Positions 30,732 through 38,350 of a DNA stretch of 38,350 bases are shown piece after piece (position 1 is the stretch's first letter; each line of letters opens with the position of its first letter). The notes beneath the pieces are model-generated. The model searched no databases, was not told where the DNA came from, and worked only from the letters and a program-made list of their open reading frames with translations. Source of the stretch: an uncultured Clostridia bacterium (GTDB lineage: Bacteria > Bacillota > Clostridia > TANB77 > CAG-508); assembly GCA_934148985.1 (NCBI GenBank), contig CAKPDO010000013.1:1-38350 (forward strand). Direction: 5' to 3'. Both the position numbers and the translations under genes were made by a program.

Positions 30732-31685
30732 ATGAAAAGAAAAAAAATTGTACTTTTAGGTGGAGGCACAGGGGCATCTACAATTTTAAAAGGATTAAAA
30801 TACTTCCCTGTTGATATAACAGCTGTAATTACAGTATCTGACAATGGTCGTAGCACTGGTAGATTGCGTAAAGAATTTTCTACTCCAGCAGTTGGAGATA
30901 TAAGACATGTTTTAAGTAATTTATCTACTTTACCTGACGAAATTAAGGATATAATGGAATATAGAATGTCTACATATAGTGATTTAAATGGCCATTCTAT
31001 GGGAAATTTAATATTGACATCACTTTATAAAAAAACTGGTAGTTTAAAAACTAGTATTGAATATTTTAGTAAGCTTTTAAGAGTTGAACATACTGTTCTA
31101 CCTCTTTCTGAGGATTATTTGACTTTAATGGGTGAAACTGTTGATGGAGAAATTATTGAAGGCGAAGATGAAATCACACATGCTCATAAACAATACAAAA
31201 GAATTTTTTACAAAGAAGAACCTACTATTTTCCCTGAAGTTTTTGACGCCATTGCCGATGCTGATTTGATCATTTTAAGTATGGGTAGCCTTTATACTAG
31301 TTTGCTTCCTCATCTTATTTGTAAAGATGTTGTTGCTAGTATTAATAAGTCTAAGGCTAAAGTTATGTACGTTTGTAATGCAATGACCCAACCTGGTGAA
31401 ACTGATAATTTCGGCGTTAGTGACCATATGAAAACTTTGGAAAAATTTTTAGGAAAAGATGCTGTTGATTGCGTTATTGTTAGTAATACTGTTCTTCCTG
31501 AGGAGATTTTGGAGAAGTATTCTAGAGAGGAAGAAAAGGATTTGGTTAAAATTGATTATGATAATATGAAAAACGCACATTATGAAGTTTTAGAAGATGA
31601 TTTACTTGTTACTGATGATGGTACTATTAAGCATGATAGTTTGAAATTGAGTTCTATGATTTTTTCTTATTTGATGAGGAAATAA
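30732..31685 (+). CDS. yvcK: YvcK, gluconeogenesis and cell-wall regulator
   Basis: A 317-residue canonical YvcK. It has IVLLGGGTGASTILKGLKYF, AVITVSDNGRSTGRLRKEF, AVGDIRHVLSNL, LNGHSMGNLILTSL, and MSYVCN-type VMYVCNAMTQPGETDNFGVSDH. YvcK binds UDP-GlcNAc and is needed for growth on gluconeogenic carbon and for correct peptidoglycan enzyme placement in Bacillus. The GHSxGNL and GDIR substrate motifs are intact here, unlike in the second copy at 24423-26105. GGAGG lies before the ATG. It follows the HAD gene. Confidence 0.92.
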   Translation: MKRKKIVLLGGGTGASTILKGLKYFPVDITAVITVSDNGRSTGRLRKEFSTPAVGDIRHVLSNLSTLPDEIKDIMEYRMSTYSDLNGHSMGNLILTSLYKKTGSLKTSIEYFSKLLRVEHTVLPLSEDYLTLMGETVDGEIIEGEDEITHAHKQYKRIFYKEEPTIFPEVFDAIADADLIILSMGSLYTSLLPHLICKDVVASINKSKAKVMYVCNAMTQPGETDNFGVSDHMKTLEKFLGKDAVDCVIVSNTVLPEEILEKYSREEEKDLVKIDYDNMKNAHYEVLEDDLLVTDDGTIKHDSLKLSSMIFSYLMRK

Positions 31686-31698
31686 TTTAAAAAAGCTC

Positions 31699-31727
31699 TT
31701 GCCAAACCCACTATTTTGTGCTAAAAT
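31699..31727 (+). promoter_or_regulatory. Promoter of rpsT
   Basis: TTGCCA (31699-31704), 17-bp spacer, TAAAAT (31722-31727) with extended TG. It begins 14 bp after the yvcK stop. Confidence 0.8.
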
Positions 31728-31733
31728 AGTGGG
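31707..31733 (+). promoter_or_regulatory. Perfect inverted repeat over the rpsT -10 (candidate operator)
   Basis: Eleven bases (CCCACTATTTT, 31707-31717) are repeated inverted (31723-31733) with a 5-nt gap, covering the spacer and the -10. There is no U tract, so it is not a normal terminator. A dimeric repressor site is the simplest reading; a hairpin in yvcK readthrough RNA is the alternative. Confidence 0.5.
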
Positions 31734-31767
31734 TGTTATAAATCAAAATACCAAAGGAGGTGCAATC

Positions 31768-32034
31768 ATGCCAAACATAAAATCAGCTAAAAAAAGAGTA
31801 AAAATAATTGAAAAGAAAACATTAAGAAATAATATGATTAAATCTGGATATAAATCAGCTGTAAGAAAATTTGAAGAAGCTATCGAAGCTGGAAAAATAG
31901 AAGATGCAAAAGTTCTATTTTCACAAGCAACAAAGAAAATCGACCAAGCTTGCACAAAAGGTGTTTTAGTTAAAAATACTGCAGCTAGAAAAAAATCTAA
32001 TTTAGCAAAAAAATTAAACGCTGCTATGGCTTAA
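31768..32034 (+). CDS. rpsT: Small ribosomal subunit protein bS20
   Basis: An 88-residue, Lys-rich three-helix protein: MPNIKSAKKRVKIIEKKTLRN, the YKSAVRKFEEAI segment, and ending NTAARKKSNLAKKLNAAMA. bS20 binds 16S rRNA in the lower body of the 30S subunit. The ATG at 31768 is chosen because AAAGGAGGTG lies six bases before it; an upstream in-frame extension would run through the promoter. It has its own promoter and terminator. Confidence 0.97.
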   Translation: MPNIKSAKKRVKIIEKKTLRNNMIKSGYKSAVRKFEEAIEAGKIEDAKVLFSQATKKIDQACTKGVLVKNTAARKKSNLAKKLNAAMA

Positions 32035-32107
32035 TTGTAAATTGATTAATCGGCCGTATATTAATTAGTTAATTTATATTTTTAAAAGATTATGCATAGT
32101 TTTTTTT

Positions 32108-32140
32108 AAAGGAAATCGCTTTAAAGCGATTTCCTTTTTT
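32108..32140 (+). terminator. Terminator of rpsT
   Basis: Fifteen bases (32108-32122) are followed directly by their reverse complement (32123-32137), then TTTTTT on the plus strand. The loop is made from the inner bases. It touches the stop codon of the convergent bofA-like gene. Confidence 0.9.
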
Positions 32141-32390
32141 ACATAAACATCTGAAGCAAAATCACAAGCACAACACCTGGCACGCCGAAAATCCCAACAA
32201 TCAAAGAAGTAAGCCAAGTAATGTCAAGTACAAAACCGAAACTTGCACCAACCAAATTAATTAGAAACAAAACAGCACCACCAACAAAAGCATTAATCAT
32301 AAGTTTAATAACTATTTTAACTGGTGCTGAAATAATTTTTAAAACTATGTATAAAACAATAAGTGCAACAAAAAAACTTAAATATGTCAT
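32139..32390 (-). CDS. bofA: BofA-like pro-sigmaK processing inhibitor family protein
   Basis: An 83-residue membrane protein with two to three helices. The second half, GGAVLFLINLVGASFGF, TSLIVGIFGVPGVVLVILL, matches the BofA family signature (L-F-x-I-N, N-x3-T-x-L-I-V-G-x-L-G-V-P-G). In Bacillus, BofA inhibits the SpoIVFB protease that activates sigma-K in the mother cell. The start at 32390 is chosen: AGGAGG lies six bases before it, while the upstream ATG abuts the site. It follows a glycosyltransferase gene by 17 bp and seems to be the last gene of the polysaccharide operon, which is unusual. Confidence 0.85.
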   Translation of the reverse strand: MTYLSFFVALIVLYIVLKIISAPVKIVIKLMINAFVGGAVLFLINLVGASFGFVLDITWLTSLIVGIFGVPGVVLVILLQMFM

Positions 32391-32407
32391 ATTCATCCTC
32401 CTCTCAT

Positions 32408-33292
32408 TTAAAAGTGTTTACTTTTTATAATTCCAGGCAAATATAATATCCTGTATAAAAATCTATTTAATTTATCATTCATAAAATTAACATTAAATTT
32501 ATTATTTGTCAAATATCCAAATAAAATATAATGTTTAATTGCATACAATCTTTTGCTAAATAACACGCCTTTCATATCTTTAGCCAAAATTTCTTTAAAA
32601 TACATATAATACCCAAAAGGTGATTCTTTAAAAGTCTTATTAATATTTTTGGTATATCCCCCATCAATATAACTTCCTTGTTCTACAACGTCATTTATAG
32701 CTAATATCTTGTACTTTTCATCCATTTCATGATACATTCTAGACTCTGTAATAAACTTTTCATCATGTTCTAACTTGTGTGAAAACAATTTTCTTATTTT
32801 ACTATTAAAAACAATTATTTTTTCCCCTTGTATATCATCTTTAAAATACAAATCAAACATAGTTGTTTTCTGTTCTTGGCATTTAAACTCTTTTCCGCTT
32901 ATTTTACCATCATTTTCTTTTTTCAAAAATGCCATGCCATACAAACTTTCATCTGTTAATAGTTTTGACGCATTTTTTTCAATCTTTTCAAATGCGTTTG
33001 GGACAAAATAATCATCAGAATCACAATCTACAATCAAATTACCTGTTGCTAGTTTTACTGCTTCATTAATTGCTGACATTTTGCCATTATTTTTTTGATA
33101 ATAATATATTATTGGTATTACATTTTCATCTATAAAATTTTTCACATACATCTTTGTATCATCATTTGAACCATCATCTACTATTATCCATTCACAATTT
33201 AAATTATGTTTCAAATTTTTTTTTATGCTTTCATATAATTTTTGTAGGTACTTTCCTCTATTATATGTTGCTGTTAATATACTTAATTTCAT
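32408..33292 (-). CDS. Family 2 glycosyltransferase
   Basis: A 294-residue GT-A protein: KLSILTATYNRGKYLQKL, WIIVDDGSNDDT, NNGKMSAINEAVKLATG and the metal-binding DSDD (VDCDSDDYFVPN). No membrane helix is present, so it acts at the cytoplasmic face. The C-terminal part (about 200-294) is not typical of any named enzyme. It is part of the trmFO-glycosyltransferase operon, which looks like a capsule or exopolysaccharide locus. Sugar donor and acceptor are unknown. A 63-bp gap separates it from the family 4 transferase. Confidence 0.9.
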   Translation of the reverse strand: MKLSILTATYNRGKYLQKLYESIKKNLKHNLNCEWIIVDDGSNDDTKMYVKNFIDENVIPIIYYYQKNNGKMSAINEAVKLATGNLIVDCDSDDYFVPNAFEKIEKNASKLLTDESLYGMAFLKKENDGKISGKEFKCQEQKTTMFDLYFKDDIQGEKIIVFNSKIRKLFSHKLEHDEKFITESRMYHEMDEKYKILAINDVVEQGSYIDGGYTKNINKTFKESPFGYYMYFKEILAKDMKGVLFSKRLYAIKHYILFGYLTNNKFNVNFMNDKLNRFLYRILYLPGIIKSKHF

Positions 33293-33355
33293 TTTTTCTC
33301 CTTTTTTGTATTGATGTCATTTCTTTTTGCAAAATGTTACGGTCCAACGGAAAAA

Positions 33356-34459
33356 TCACAACAATTTTTTTATTTCGTCAAGCAAAAATTCGTTATCAAA
33401 AGTAGCCTCATCTTCATCAAAAACAACATTTTTTTGTATTACTTGTTTTAATCCTTCATAAATTGCATCTTCTGTATTTTGTAAAATAATTTTTTGGGTA
33501 TAATTTTTAACAGCTTCTTTTGCGGCTGTATCTGTAATTATTATATTTTTATTCAAAATTTTAGCTTCATCAATTACCATTCCATAACCTTCAAAATTAG
33601 AAAGTAATGCAAAATAATCTGCTCTTTTTATATATGGATATGGATTTTCTCTTTTTCCCATAAGTTTAAAAGTATCTTCTACTTTTAGTTCTTTTATTTG
33701 ATTTTGCAAATTTTCCATTTCAGGACCATCACCAATTACATAAATATTATGCTTAATTCCATCATCTATAAGCCTCTTGTGGACATTTATCAATCTATCA
33801 ATTGCCTTTTGTTTAGTAAGCCTTGCAACTGTTATAATAGACGGTATATTCTTATCAATATATTCTTGTCCAATTTGAGCTTTTGACTTTTCTAAAATTC
33901 TGTCTTTGTCTATGTAATTATAGATAACCTCTTCTTTTTCTAATAAATTAGGAATAGCATTATACACTCTATTAAATGAATTTTTATTATCTTTGCTTAC
34001 AAAAATTATTTTATCATATTTACTGTAATTTTTTTCATCTACTTTCAGTTTTAACCTAGCTTTAAAATTATCTCCAAAAACTTTCGCTATATCATTATGA
34101 ACCCATACTATTTTTTTATTTGACTTTCCAAACTTAAAAATCCTTGTAATAGGCCCCTCTAGAAATGCTATTTCTACATCAAATTTTCCTTGTATGTATT
34201 TTTTGTATATAGATTTTCCACTTATTAACATTTTTATGGGGATAATTTTCTTTTTAATTTGGCCCATTTCTTCATATGTATTATCATATAAATTTACCAA
34301 TTTTATATTTTTTGATAATTCTTTTTCAAAAGCACCTTTTCCGTATATCGTAAATATTGTTATATCATATTCATTTTGCAACTTATTTACTATATCTACT
34401 AATACTCTTTCTGCTCCTCCTATTCCTAGGCTTGTTATTCCAAATACTATTTTTTTCAT
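33356..34459 (-). CDS. Family 4 glycosyltransferase
   Basis: A 367-residue GT-B protein: GITSLGIGGAERVLVDIVN at the N-terminus, VWVHNDIAK-like segment, SIITVARLTKQKAIDRLI, NIYVIGDGPEMENLQNQI, FKLMGKRENPYPYIKRADYF and the EGYGMVIDEAKIL donor motif (E-x7-E). It likely adds a hexose from a nucleotide sugar to a lipid-linked chain. The ATG overlaps the stop of the polymerase gene by four bases (ATGA), so the two are coupled. Confidence 0.9.
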   Translation of the reverse strand: MKKIVFGITSLGIGGAERVLVDIVNKLQNEYDITIFTIYGKGAFEKELSKNIKLVNLYDNTYEEMGQIKKKIIPIKMLISGKSIYKKYIQGKFDVEIAFLEGPITRIFKFGKSNKKIVWVHNDIAKVFGDNFKARLKLKVDEKNYSKYDKIIFVSKDNKNSFNRVYNAIPNLLEKEEVIYNYIDKDRILEKSKAQIGQEYIDKNIPSIITVARLTKQKAIDRLINVHKRLIDDGIKHNIYVIGDGPEMENLQNQIKELKVEDTFKLMGKRENPYPYIKRADYFALLSNFEGYGMVIDEAKILNKNIIITDTAAKEAVKNYTQKIILQNTEDAIYEGLKQVIQKNVVFDEDEATFDNEFLLDEIKKLL

Positions 34460-35859
34460 CTTTCTTCCTTTCTATGTCCAATGTTCACAAAAGAACCGGT
34501 CCCAAAAGAACATAAAATTATCACCATCGTCATGCTAGACAAATTAAAAAATACATATCCTGAAAAACAAGATAAACCGATAGCTAACATCAATCCAAAC
34601 AAATTCATAATAGTATCAATTTTTATATTTTTCCTATTTTTGAAAGCAATAATGAAGCCTCTAACAATAATCACAGCAAATGGTCCAAAATATAAAATAA
34701 ATCCAATTATTCCAAAGTTGCAAATTAATGCAATTAGCTCCATCTCCATTACTAATTCCCCAGTTTGATTTTTATATCCATTTCCAAACAGTATTAATAA
34801 TGGATTTTTTTGTTCTCCAATCAAGATTATATTGTAAATAAGTTGTTGTTTTCTTAAGTTTACATTTGATAATTTTATTTTCTTAGCATAATCACAAAAT
34901 TTTACAATTGCTTTTTTTTCTGCATCTGACATATAATTTTCTTCTAAACTTCCATCTTTTATTTTTTTGTAGATATTTAAAATATCGCCTGTAACAAACC
35001 TTGCTTCACCTGTTTCTTCATCAACATTTAGTTCTTCATTTTGCTTTAATAGTTTTCTTCTCTTAATTGTTTGTGAACCTAAAAAAGTTATCATTATTAT
35101 TGAAATTACAATAATCAAAGAAACTACAATTATTTGTTTTTTACTAAATTTAACATTATCTCTTATATTTATAAAAAATTTTCCTAATATAAATACAGCC
35201 ATAACCAAGCCGAATCCGAAAAGGCCTGTTCTCATTCCAGACAGCATTGTAAGATATATCCCCATAAAAATTATTAATATTAGTTTCTTCCAATCTTTTA
35301 TCTCAAAACTTTCGAGTATTATGCATAATCCCAAAAGTAAGATTGTACATAAACTATTCCCAGATTCAAAATATCCTTTATAACCAATTTCTTCTAAATA
35401 GGTTGATGATGATGTTTTCGTTATTATAGAAAAAAATAATGAACCTACATATATAGAAACTGCTATTAATACTGATTTTTGGATTTTCCCTTTATCTTTT
35501 ATTACAGTAAAAAATAAATATAAATTCATTATCATTATTCCATAATTTATTAAATATTGCATTTCATTTGTTATATTACCATATGAACTTCCATTATGTA
35601 TTTTTTGAAATATTATCAAATGAATTATAGAATATATTAAATAAATTCCACCAGCTACAAGCTTTTTTACTTTATTATTTTCTCTAAAAAATAAAATTAT
35701 AAATACTATGCATGGTATCACAGGTCTTAATATTGTTGTAGGAGAAATTTTAGTTTGAAAATAATTTCTAAACAAAAAACTTATCATATCTAAAACTGGG
35801 CAAAGTATAACAAATAAACACATTAAATTTTCTAGCGTTATTTTTTCTTTTAATTTCAT
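34456..35859 (-). CDS. O-antigen polymerase/ligase-like membrane protein
   Basis: A 467-residue protein with about ten to eleven membrane helices and a large extracytoplasmic loop (about 260-370, rich in Lys and Glu), the topology of Wzy or WaaL polymerases and ligases. It contains LSGMRTGLFGFG in the middle and GNGYKNQTGELVMEME after the loop; the loop Arg and helix pattern fit but no family motif is decisive. Start ATG 35859 is chosen because GAGGAGG precedes it; a longer frame to 35898 is unsupported. The last residues (SFGTGSFVNIG) are coded by copy C of the dispersed repeat. Confidence 0.75.
   Translation of the reverse strand: MKLKEKITLENLMCLFVILCPVLDMISFLFRNYFQTKISPTTILRPVIPCIVFIILFFRENNKVKKLVAGGIYLIYSIIHLIIFQKIHNGSSYGNITNEMQYLINYGIMIMNLYLFFTVIKDKGKIQKSVLIAVSIYVGSLFFSIITKTSSSTYLEEIGYKGYFESGNSLCTILLLGLCIILESFEIKDWKKLILIIFMGIYLTMLSGMRTGLFGFGLVMAVFILGKFFINIRDNVKFSKKQIIVVSLIIVISIIMITFLGSQTIKRRKLLKQNEELNVDEETGEARFVTGDILNIYKKIKDGSLEENYMSDAEKKAIVKFCDYAKKIKLSNVNLRKQQLIYNIILIGEQKNPLLILFGNGYKNQTGELVMEMELIALICNFGIIGFILYFGPFAVIIVRGFIIAFKNRKNIKIDTIMNLFGLMLAIGLSCFSGYVFFNLSSMTMVIILCSFGTGSFVNIGHRKEER
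34489..34512 (+). repeat. Dispersed repeat, copy C (core GAACCGGTCCC)
   Basis: A 24-bp sequence identical to the reverse strand of copy A (9109-9132) and sharing 17 bases with copy B (22328-22344). Here it lies inside the last codons of the polymerase gene, 30 bp before the glycosyltransferase start, so it is translated. Confidence 0.8.
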
Positions 35860-35873
35860 TTGCAATTCCTCCT

Positions 35874-36824
35874 CTATAATAAGTGTAGGAAAAAGCAATA
35901 AATTTTAAATGTTACTTTGTTATTACTTTTTATATATAAATTTTTTAAATTTTTCTTTTTTAGTATAGGATTTTTTCTCCAATTTGGAAATTTTTTATTT
36001 ATATTATCCCATGTTTCTTTTTGTGCCTGTTTTCGTTCTTTTTTTTCTGCAATTTTGCTTATTCTCTTTAGCGAGCTACATAGCAAAAATTTAACATATA
36101 TATATTCTAATTCATCTCTATATTCATCATATAGCCCTTTTTCTTTGTAATATGAAATTACATTATCTAAAATTATAAATATTTCTTTTGTTCTTACATT
36201 TTGAGTATTTGCAATAGAATTTTCTCTTTGTACATAATGAACAAAACATTTTTTTATAAAAGATACTTTATTTATATAAGGAACTAACTTATAAAAAAAT
36301 TCCATGTCCTCATATCTTAGTCCTACTGGAAATTTTATTTTTGTTTTCTCAAGAATTTCTCTTTTTATTATTTTATTCCACGCAACAACACGACATTTTT
36401 CAATCATTTCTTTTTTAGTTTTATAAATCTTTCCAATATCTTTTCTTTTTCTATTTGGATATTCCCAAACAAAATCACAGTCTACCATATCAGCATTTTC
36501 TTTTTCGGCTATATTATACATTTCTTCATACATTGTTTCTTCGACATAATCATCCGAATCTAAAAATGCTATATATTTTCCAGTTGCATATGGCATTCCA
36601 TAATTTCTTGCGTCTGACAAACCTCCATTTTCTTTTTCTAAATATTTTATCCATGGATATTTTTCAAGATATTTTTGTATTTTTTGCTTTGACAAATCTT
36701 TTGAACCATCATTTACTATTATTACTTCCATATCCTTTAAAGTTTGATTTACCACTGAATTCAAGCATTTTTCTATATAATTTTCGACATTATATACTGG
36801 TATTATTAAACTAACTTTTGGCAT
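35874..36824 (-). CDS. Family 2 glycosyltransferase
   Basis: A 316-residue GT-A protein: KVSLIIPVYNVENYIEKCLNS, EVIIVNDGSKDLS, NGGLSDARNYGMPYATG, and the FLDSDDYV metal motif. Residues 230-316 are a helical, basic tail ending with a short hydrophobic stretch, as in many capsule transferases that sit at the membrane. It lies directly downstream of trmFO (9 bp) and 14 bp before the polymerase start. Donor and acceptor are unknown. Confidence 0.9.
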   Translation of the reverse strand: MPKVSLIIPVYNVENYIEKCLNSVVNQTLKDMEVIIVNDGSKDLSKQKIQKYLEKYPWIKYLEKENGGLSDARNYGMPYATGKYIAFLDSDDYVEETMYEEMYNIAEKENADMVDCDFVWEYPNRKRKDIGKIYKTKKEMIEKCRVVAWNKIIKREILEKTKIKFPVGLRYEDMEFFYKLVPYINKVSFIKKCFVHYVQRENSIANTQNVRTKEIFIILDNVISYYKEKGLYDEYRDELEYIYVKFLLCSSLKRISKIAEKKERKQAQKETWDNINKKFPNWRKNPILKKKNLKNLYIKSNNKVTFKIYCFFLHLL

Positions 36825-36833
36825 ATTTTCTCC

Positions 36834-38195
36834 TTATTTTTCTAAATATTCGAGTGCTCTATCAGCTAATTTTTGATATTTTAGCTTTTTATCCTTTATT
36901 TTTTCTTCAAGCTCTGGCACAATTCCAAAGTTTGCATTCATAGGCTGAAATTTTTCATTTTCAGTTGATATATATTTTGCCAATGCTCCTATCATTGTAT
37001 ATTCAGAAAATTCTACTTTTTGTTTTTTATTTAAAAGTCTAGATGCTGCATTTATTCCAGCAACTAAGCCAGATGATATTGATTCAACATATCCTTCAAC
37101 TCCTGTTATTTGCCCAGCAAAATATATATTTGGCGACTTCTTTAAATTATATGTATTATCAAGTAAATAGCTCGAATTTATGTATGTATTTCTATGCATT
37201 ACTCCATATTTCATAAATTCTGCATTTTGTAGCCCAGGAATCATACTAAATACTCGTTTCTGTTCTCCATATTTTAGGTTTGTTTGAAAACCTACCATAT
37301 TATATAAACTTGCTCCACCATTATCTTGTCTTAACTGAATTACAGCATAAGGCCTTTTGGCAAATCTAGGGTCATCAAATCCAACAGGTTTCAATGGGCC
37401 AAATCTTAATGTATCTGCCCCTCTTTTAGCCATTATTTCTATTGGCATACATCCTTCAAATATTTCTCTTTTTTCAAAATCATGAAGCATTACAACATCT
37501 GCATTTACTAATTCTGTTACAAAATTTTCATATTCTTCTTTGTTCATTGGAAGATTGATGTAGCTTGCATCTTGCATACTTAGTCTTTTCTTCCATTCTT
37601 CTTCTGTTTCATCTTTTTTCTTTTCTTGTTCGTATCTATTGCCATAAAAAGCAATATTAAAATCAATGCTTTCTTTTGTTATTATTGGTGCTGCCGCATC
37701 AAAAAAAGCTAATTTTTCTTTTCCCGTTAATTCCATTATTTCTTTTGATAAATTATCAGATGTTAGTGGCCCTGTTGCTATTATTACTATACCTTTTTCA
37801 GCTAATTCTTTTAAATGTATTTCTTCTCCTACTTCTTTGTTTATTACTTCTATAAGTGGATTTTTCTCTATTTCTTCTGTTACTTTTTTTGAAAATTCCT
37901 CTCTGTCTACTGCCAATGCTTGCCCTGCTGGCACAGCTGTTTCATCCGCTATTTTTATTAATAATGAATCTAGTTTTCTTAATTCTTCCTTTAGCAAGCC
38001 ACATGCATTTGTATGTAGATTTGATTTAAATGAATTACTACATACTATTTCAGCTAAATTTGGATTTGTATGTGCTGGTGAGTATTTTTCTGGTTTCATT
38101 TCATATAATTTTACTTTTATTCCTTGTTTCGCTATTTGATAGGCTGCTTCTGTTCCAGCTAGCCCGCCTCCTATTATTGTTATATTTTTGTTCAT
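36834..38195 (-). CDS. trmFO: Methylenetetrahydrofolate-tRNA-(uracil-54-C5)-methyltransferase TrmFO
   Basis: A 453-residue FAD and folate enzyme that makes ribothymidine 54 in tRNA. It has the FAD-binding ITIIGGGLAGTEAAYQIAKQG, MKPEKYSPAHTNPNLAEIVC, SNSFKSN, LLKEELRKLDSL, PAGQALAVDREEFS, IATGPLTSDNLS, FDAAAPI, CMPIEIMAKRGADTLRFGPL, KPVGFDD, and FAGQITGVEGYVESISSGL. Length is normal. AAGGAGA precedes the ATG, and a clear promoter lies 20 bp further upstream. It is the first gene of the polysaccharide operon. Confidence 0.95.
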   Translation of the reverse strand: MNKNITIIGGGLAGTEAAYQIAKQGIKVKLYEMKPEKYSPAHTNPNLAEIVCSNSFKSNLHTNACGLLKEELRKLDSLLIKIADETAVPAGQALAVDREEFSKKVTEEIEKNPLIEVINKEVGEEIHLKELAEKGIVIIATGPLTSDNLSKEIMELTGKEKLAFFDAAAPIITKESIDFNIAFYGNRYEQEKKKDETEEEWKKRLSMQDASYINLPMNKEEYENFVTELVNADVVMLHDFEKREIFEGCMPIEIMAKRGADTLRFGPLKPVGFDDPRFAKRPYAVIQLRQDNGGASLYNMVGFQTNLKYGEQKRVFSMIPGLQNAEFMKYGVMHRNTYINSSYLLDNTYNLKKSPNIYFAGQITGVEGYVESISSGLVAGINAASRLLNKKQKVEFSEYTMIGALAKYISTENEKFQPMNANFGIVPELEEKIKDKKLKYQKLADRALEYLEK

Positions 38196-38216
38196 TTTTG
38201 TCTCCTTTTGTGGTAT

Positions 38217-38245
38217 ATTATATAGTATTTTCTTTGTTTTTTCAA
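38217..38245 (-). promoter_or_regulatory. Promoter of trmFO and the polysaccharide operon
   Basis: On the minus strand: TTGAAA (38240-38245), 17-bp spacer, TATAAT (38217-38222). No other strong promoter is seen before bofA, so all six genes may share it. Confidence 0.8.
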
Positions 38246-38280
38246 TCCCCCAAAAAAAATTAAAGACGGATTTTATGATT

Positions 38281-38330
38281 CATTTATGATAATGTCTTAA
38301 TAAATCATTTAGGAAAATGTCTTAATTAAA
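38281..38330. repeat. 25-bp direct repeats upstream of the trmFO promoter
   Basis: CATTTATGATAATGTCTTAAT (21 bases, 38281-38301) recurs 25 bp later as CATTTAGGAAAATGTCTTAAT, and a partial third (AATTTATGATA) begins near 38332 at the window edge. Such arrays occur at the ends of IS21-type elements or as regulator sites. The window stops here, so neither reading can be tested. Confidence 0.5.
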
Positions 38331-38350
38331 AAATTTATGATATAAGTATA

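Noticed and set aside
35860..35898. Upstream extension of the polymerase-like gene
   Set aside because: GAGGAGG lies just before the ATG at 35859, and the extension has no ribosome binding site.

Overview
The window is AT-rich and reads as a low-GC, endospore-forming Bacillota genome, most likely a member of the Clostridia. The basis is the low GC, strong AGGAGG-type ribosome binding sites, TTGACA/TATAAT promoters with 17-bp spacers, sporulation genes (sleB, a bofA-like gene), mraZ/rsmH/ftsL division genes, and typical clostridial families (DUF4364, YvcK, TPM/LemA). Species cannot be given from the sequence alone. Most genes are on the minus strand; the plus-strand exceptions are the TPM/LemA operon, DUF4364, tRNA-Met, and the HAD/yvcK/rpsT block.

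Layout. (1) 1-4156, minus: a tightly coupled five-gene set. In transcription order it holds a B12-binding-type radical SAM enzyme, a CoaE-like P-loop kinase, a radical SAM/SPASM-like enzyme, a DUF3419-like SAM-dependent enzyme (a family linked to 3-amino-3-carboxypropyl transfer), and a Ser/Tyr/Arg-rich protein ending in 18-bp tandem repeats that runs off the window. This is the best candidate for an undescribed system. (2) 4255-7245, plus: two TPM-domain membrane proteins and LemA. (3) 7279-12048, minus: a dcw-type fragment (mraZ with an operator of three 10-bp-spaced repeats, rsmH, ftsL, a class B PBP with a frameshift), plus a small unknown gene with a consensus promoter. (4) 12093-14214, minus: an lspA-like gene lacking the catalytic Asp residues, rluD, rluB. 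(5) 14225-14975, plus: a DUF4364 regulator and tRNA-Met. (6) 15052-20057, minus: histidine phosphatase, a divergent RtcB-like protein, a LysR regulator, a radical SAM protein, a frameshifted small membrane protein and a DUF1016/YhcG nuclease. (7) 20274-27061, minus: tRNA-Gln, sleB, holA (frameshifted), glycogen-debranching-type enzyme, a membrane-anchored divergent YvcK, murB. (8) 27148-29966, minus: a small protein, a pair of half-size TauE/SafE permeases (one broken at a C8 tract), a WecA/TagO-like transferase fused to rubredoxin, rpiB. (9) 30012-32140, plus: HAD hydrolase, canonical yvcK, rpsT. (10) 32139-38245, minus: trmFO, two family 2 and one family 4 glycosyltransferases, an O-antigen-polymerase-like protein and a bofA-like gene.

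Four genes (PBP, holA, a TauE/SafE half and an 85-residue membrane protein) each become intact if one base is added or removed. Three of the four sites lie in homopolymers. That pattern fits long-read assembly error at least as well as real gene decay, so the four should be read together.

Functional themes are cell-envelope synthesis and division (mraZ, rsmH, ftsL, PBP, murB, TagO-like, glycosyltransferases, polymerase, YvcK), sporulation/germination, RNA modification and repair (rluB, rluD, trmFO, RtcB-like), and an uncharacterised SAM-dependent modification locus. A 17-24 bp repeat with core GAACCGGTCCC occurs at three separated places.
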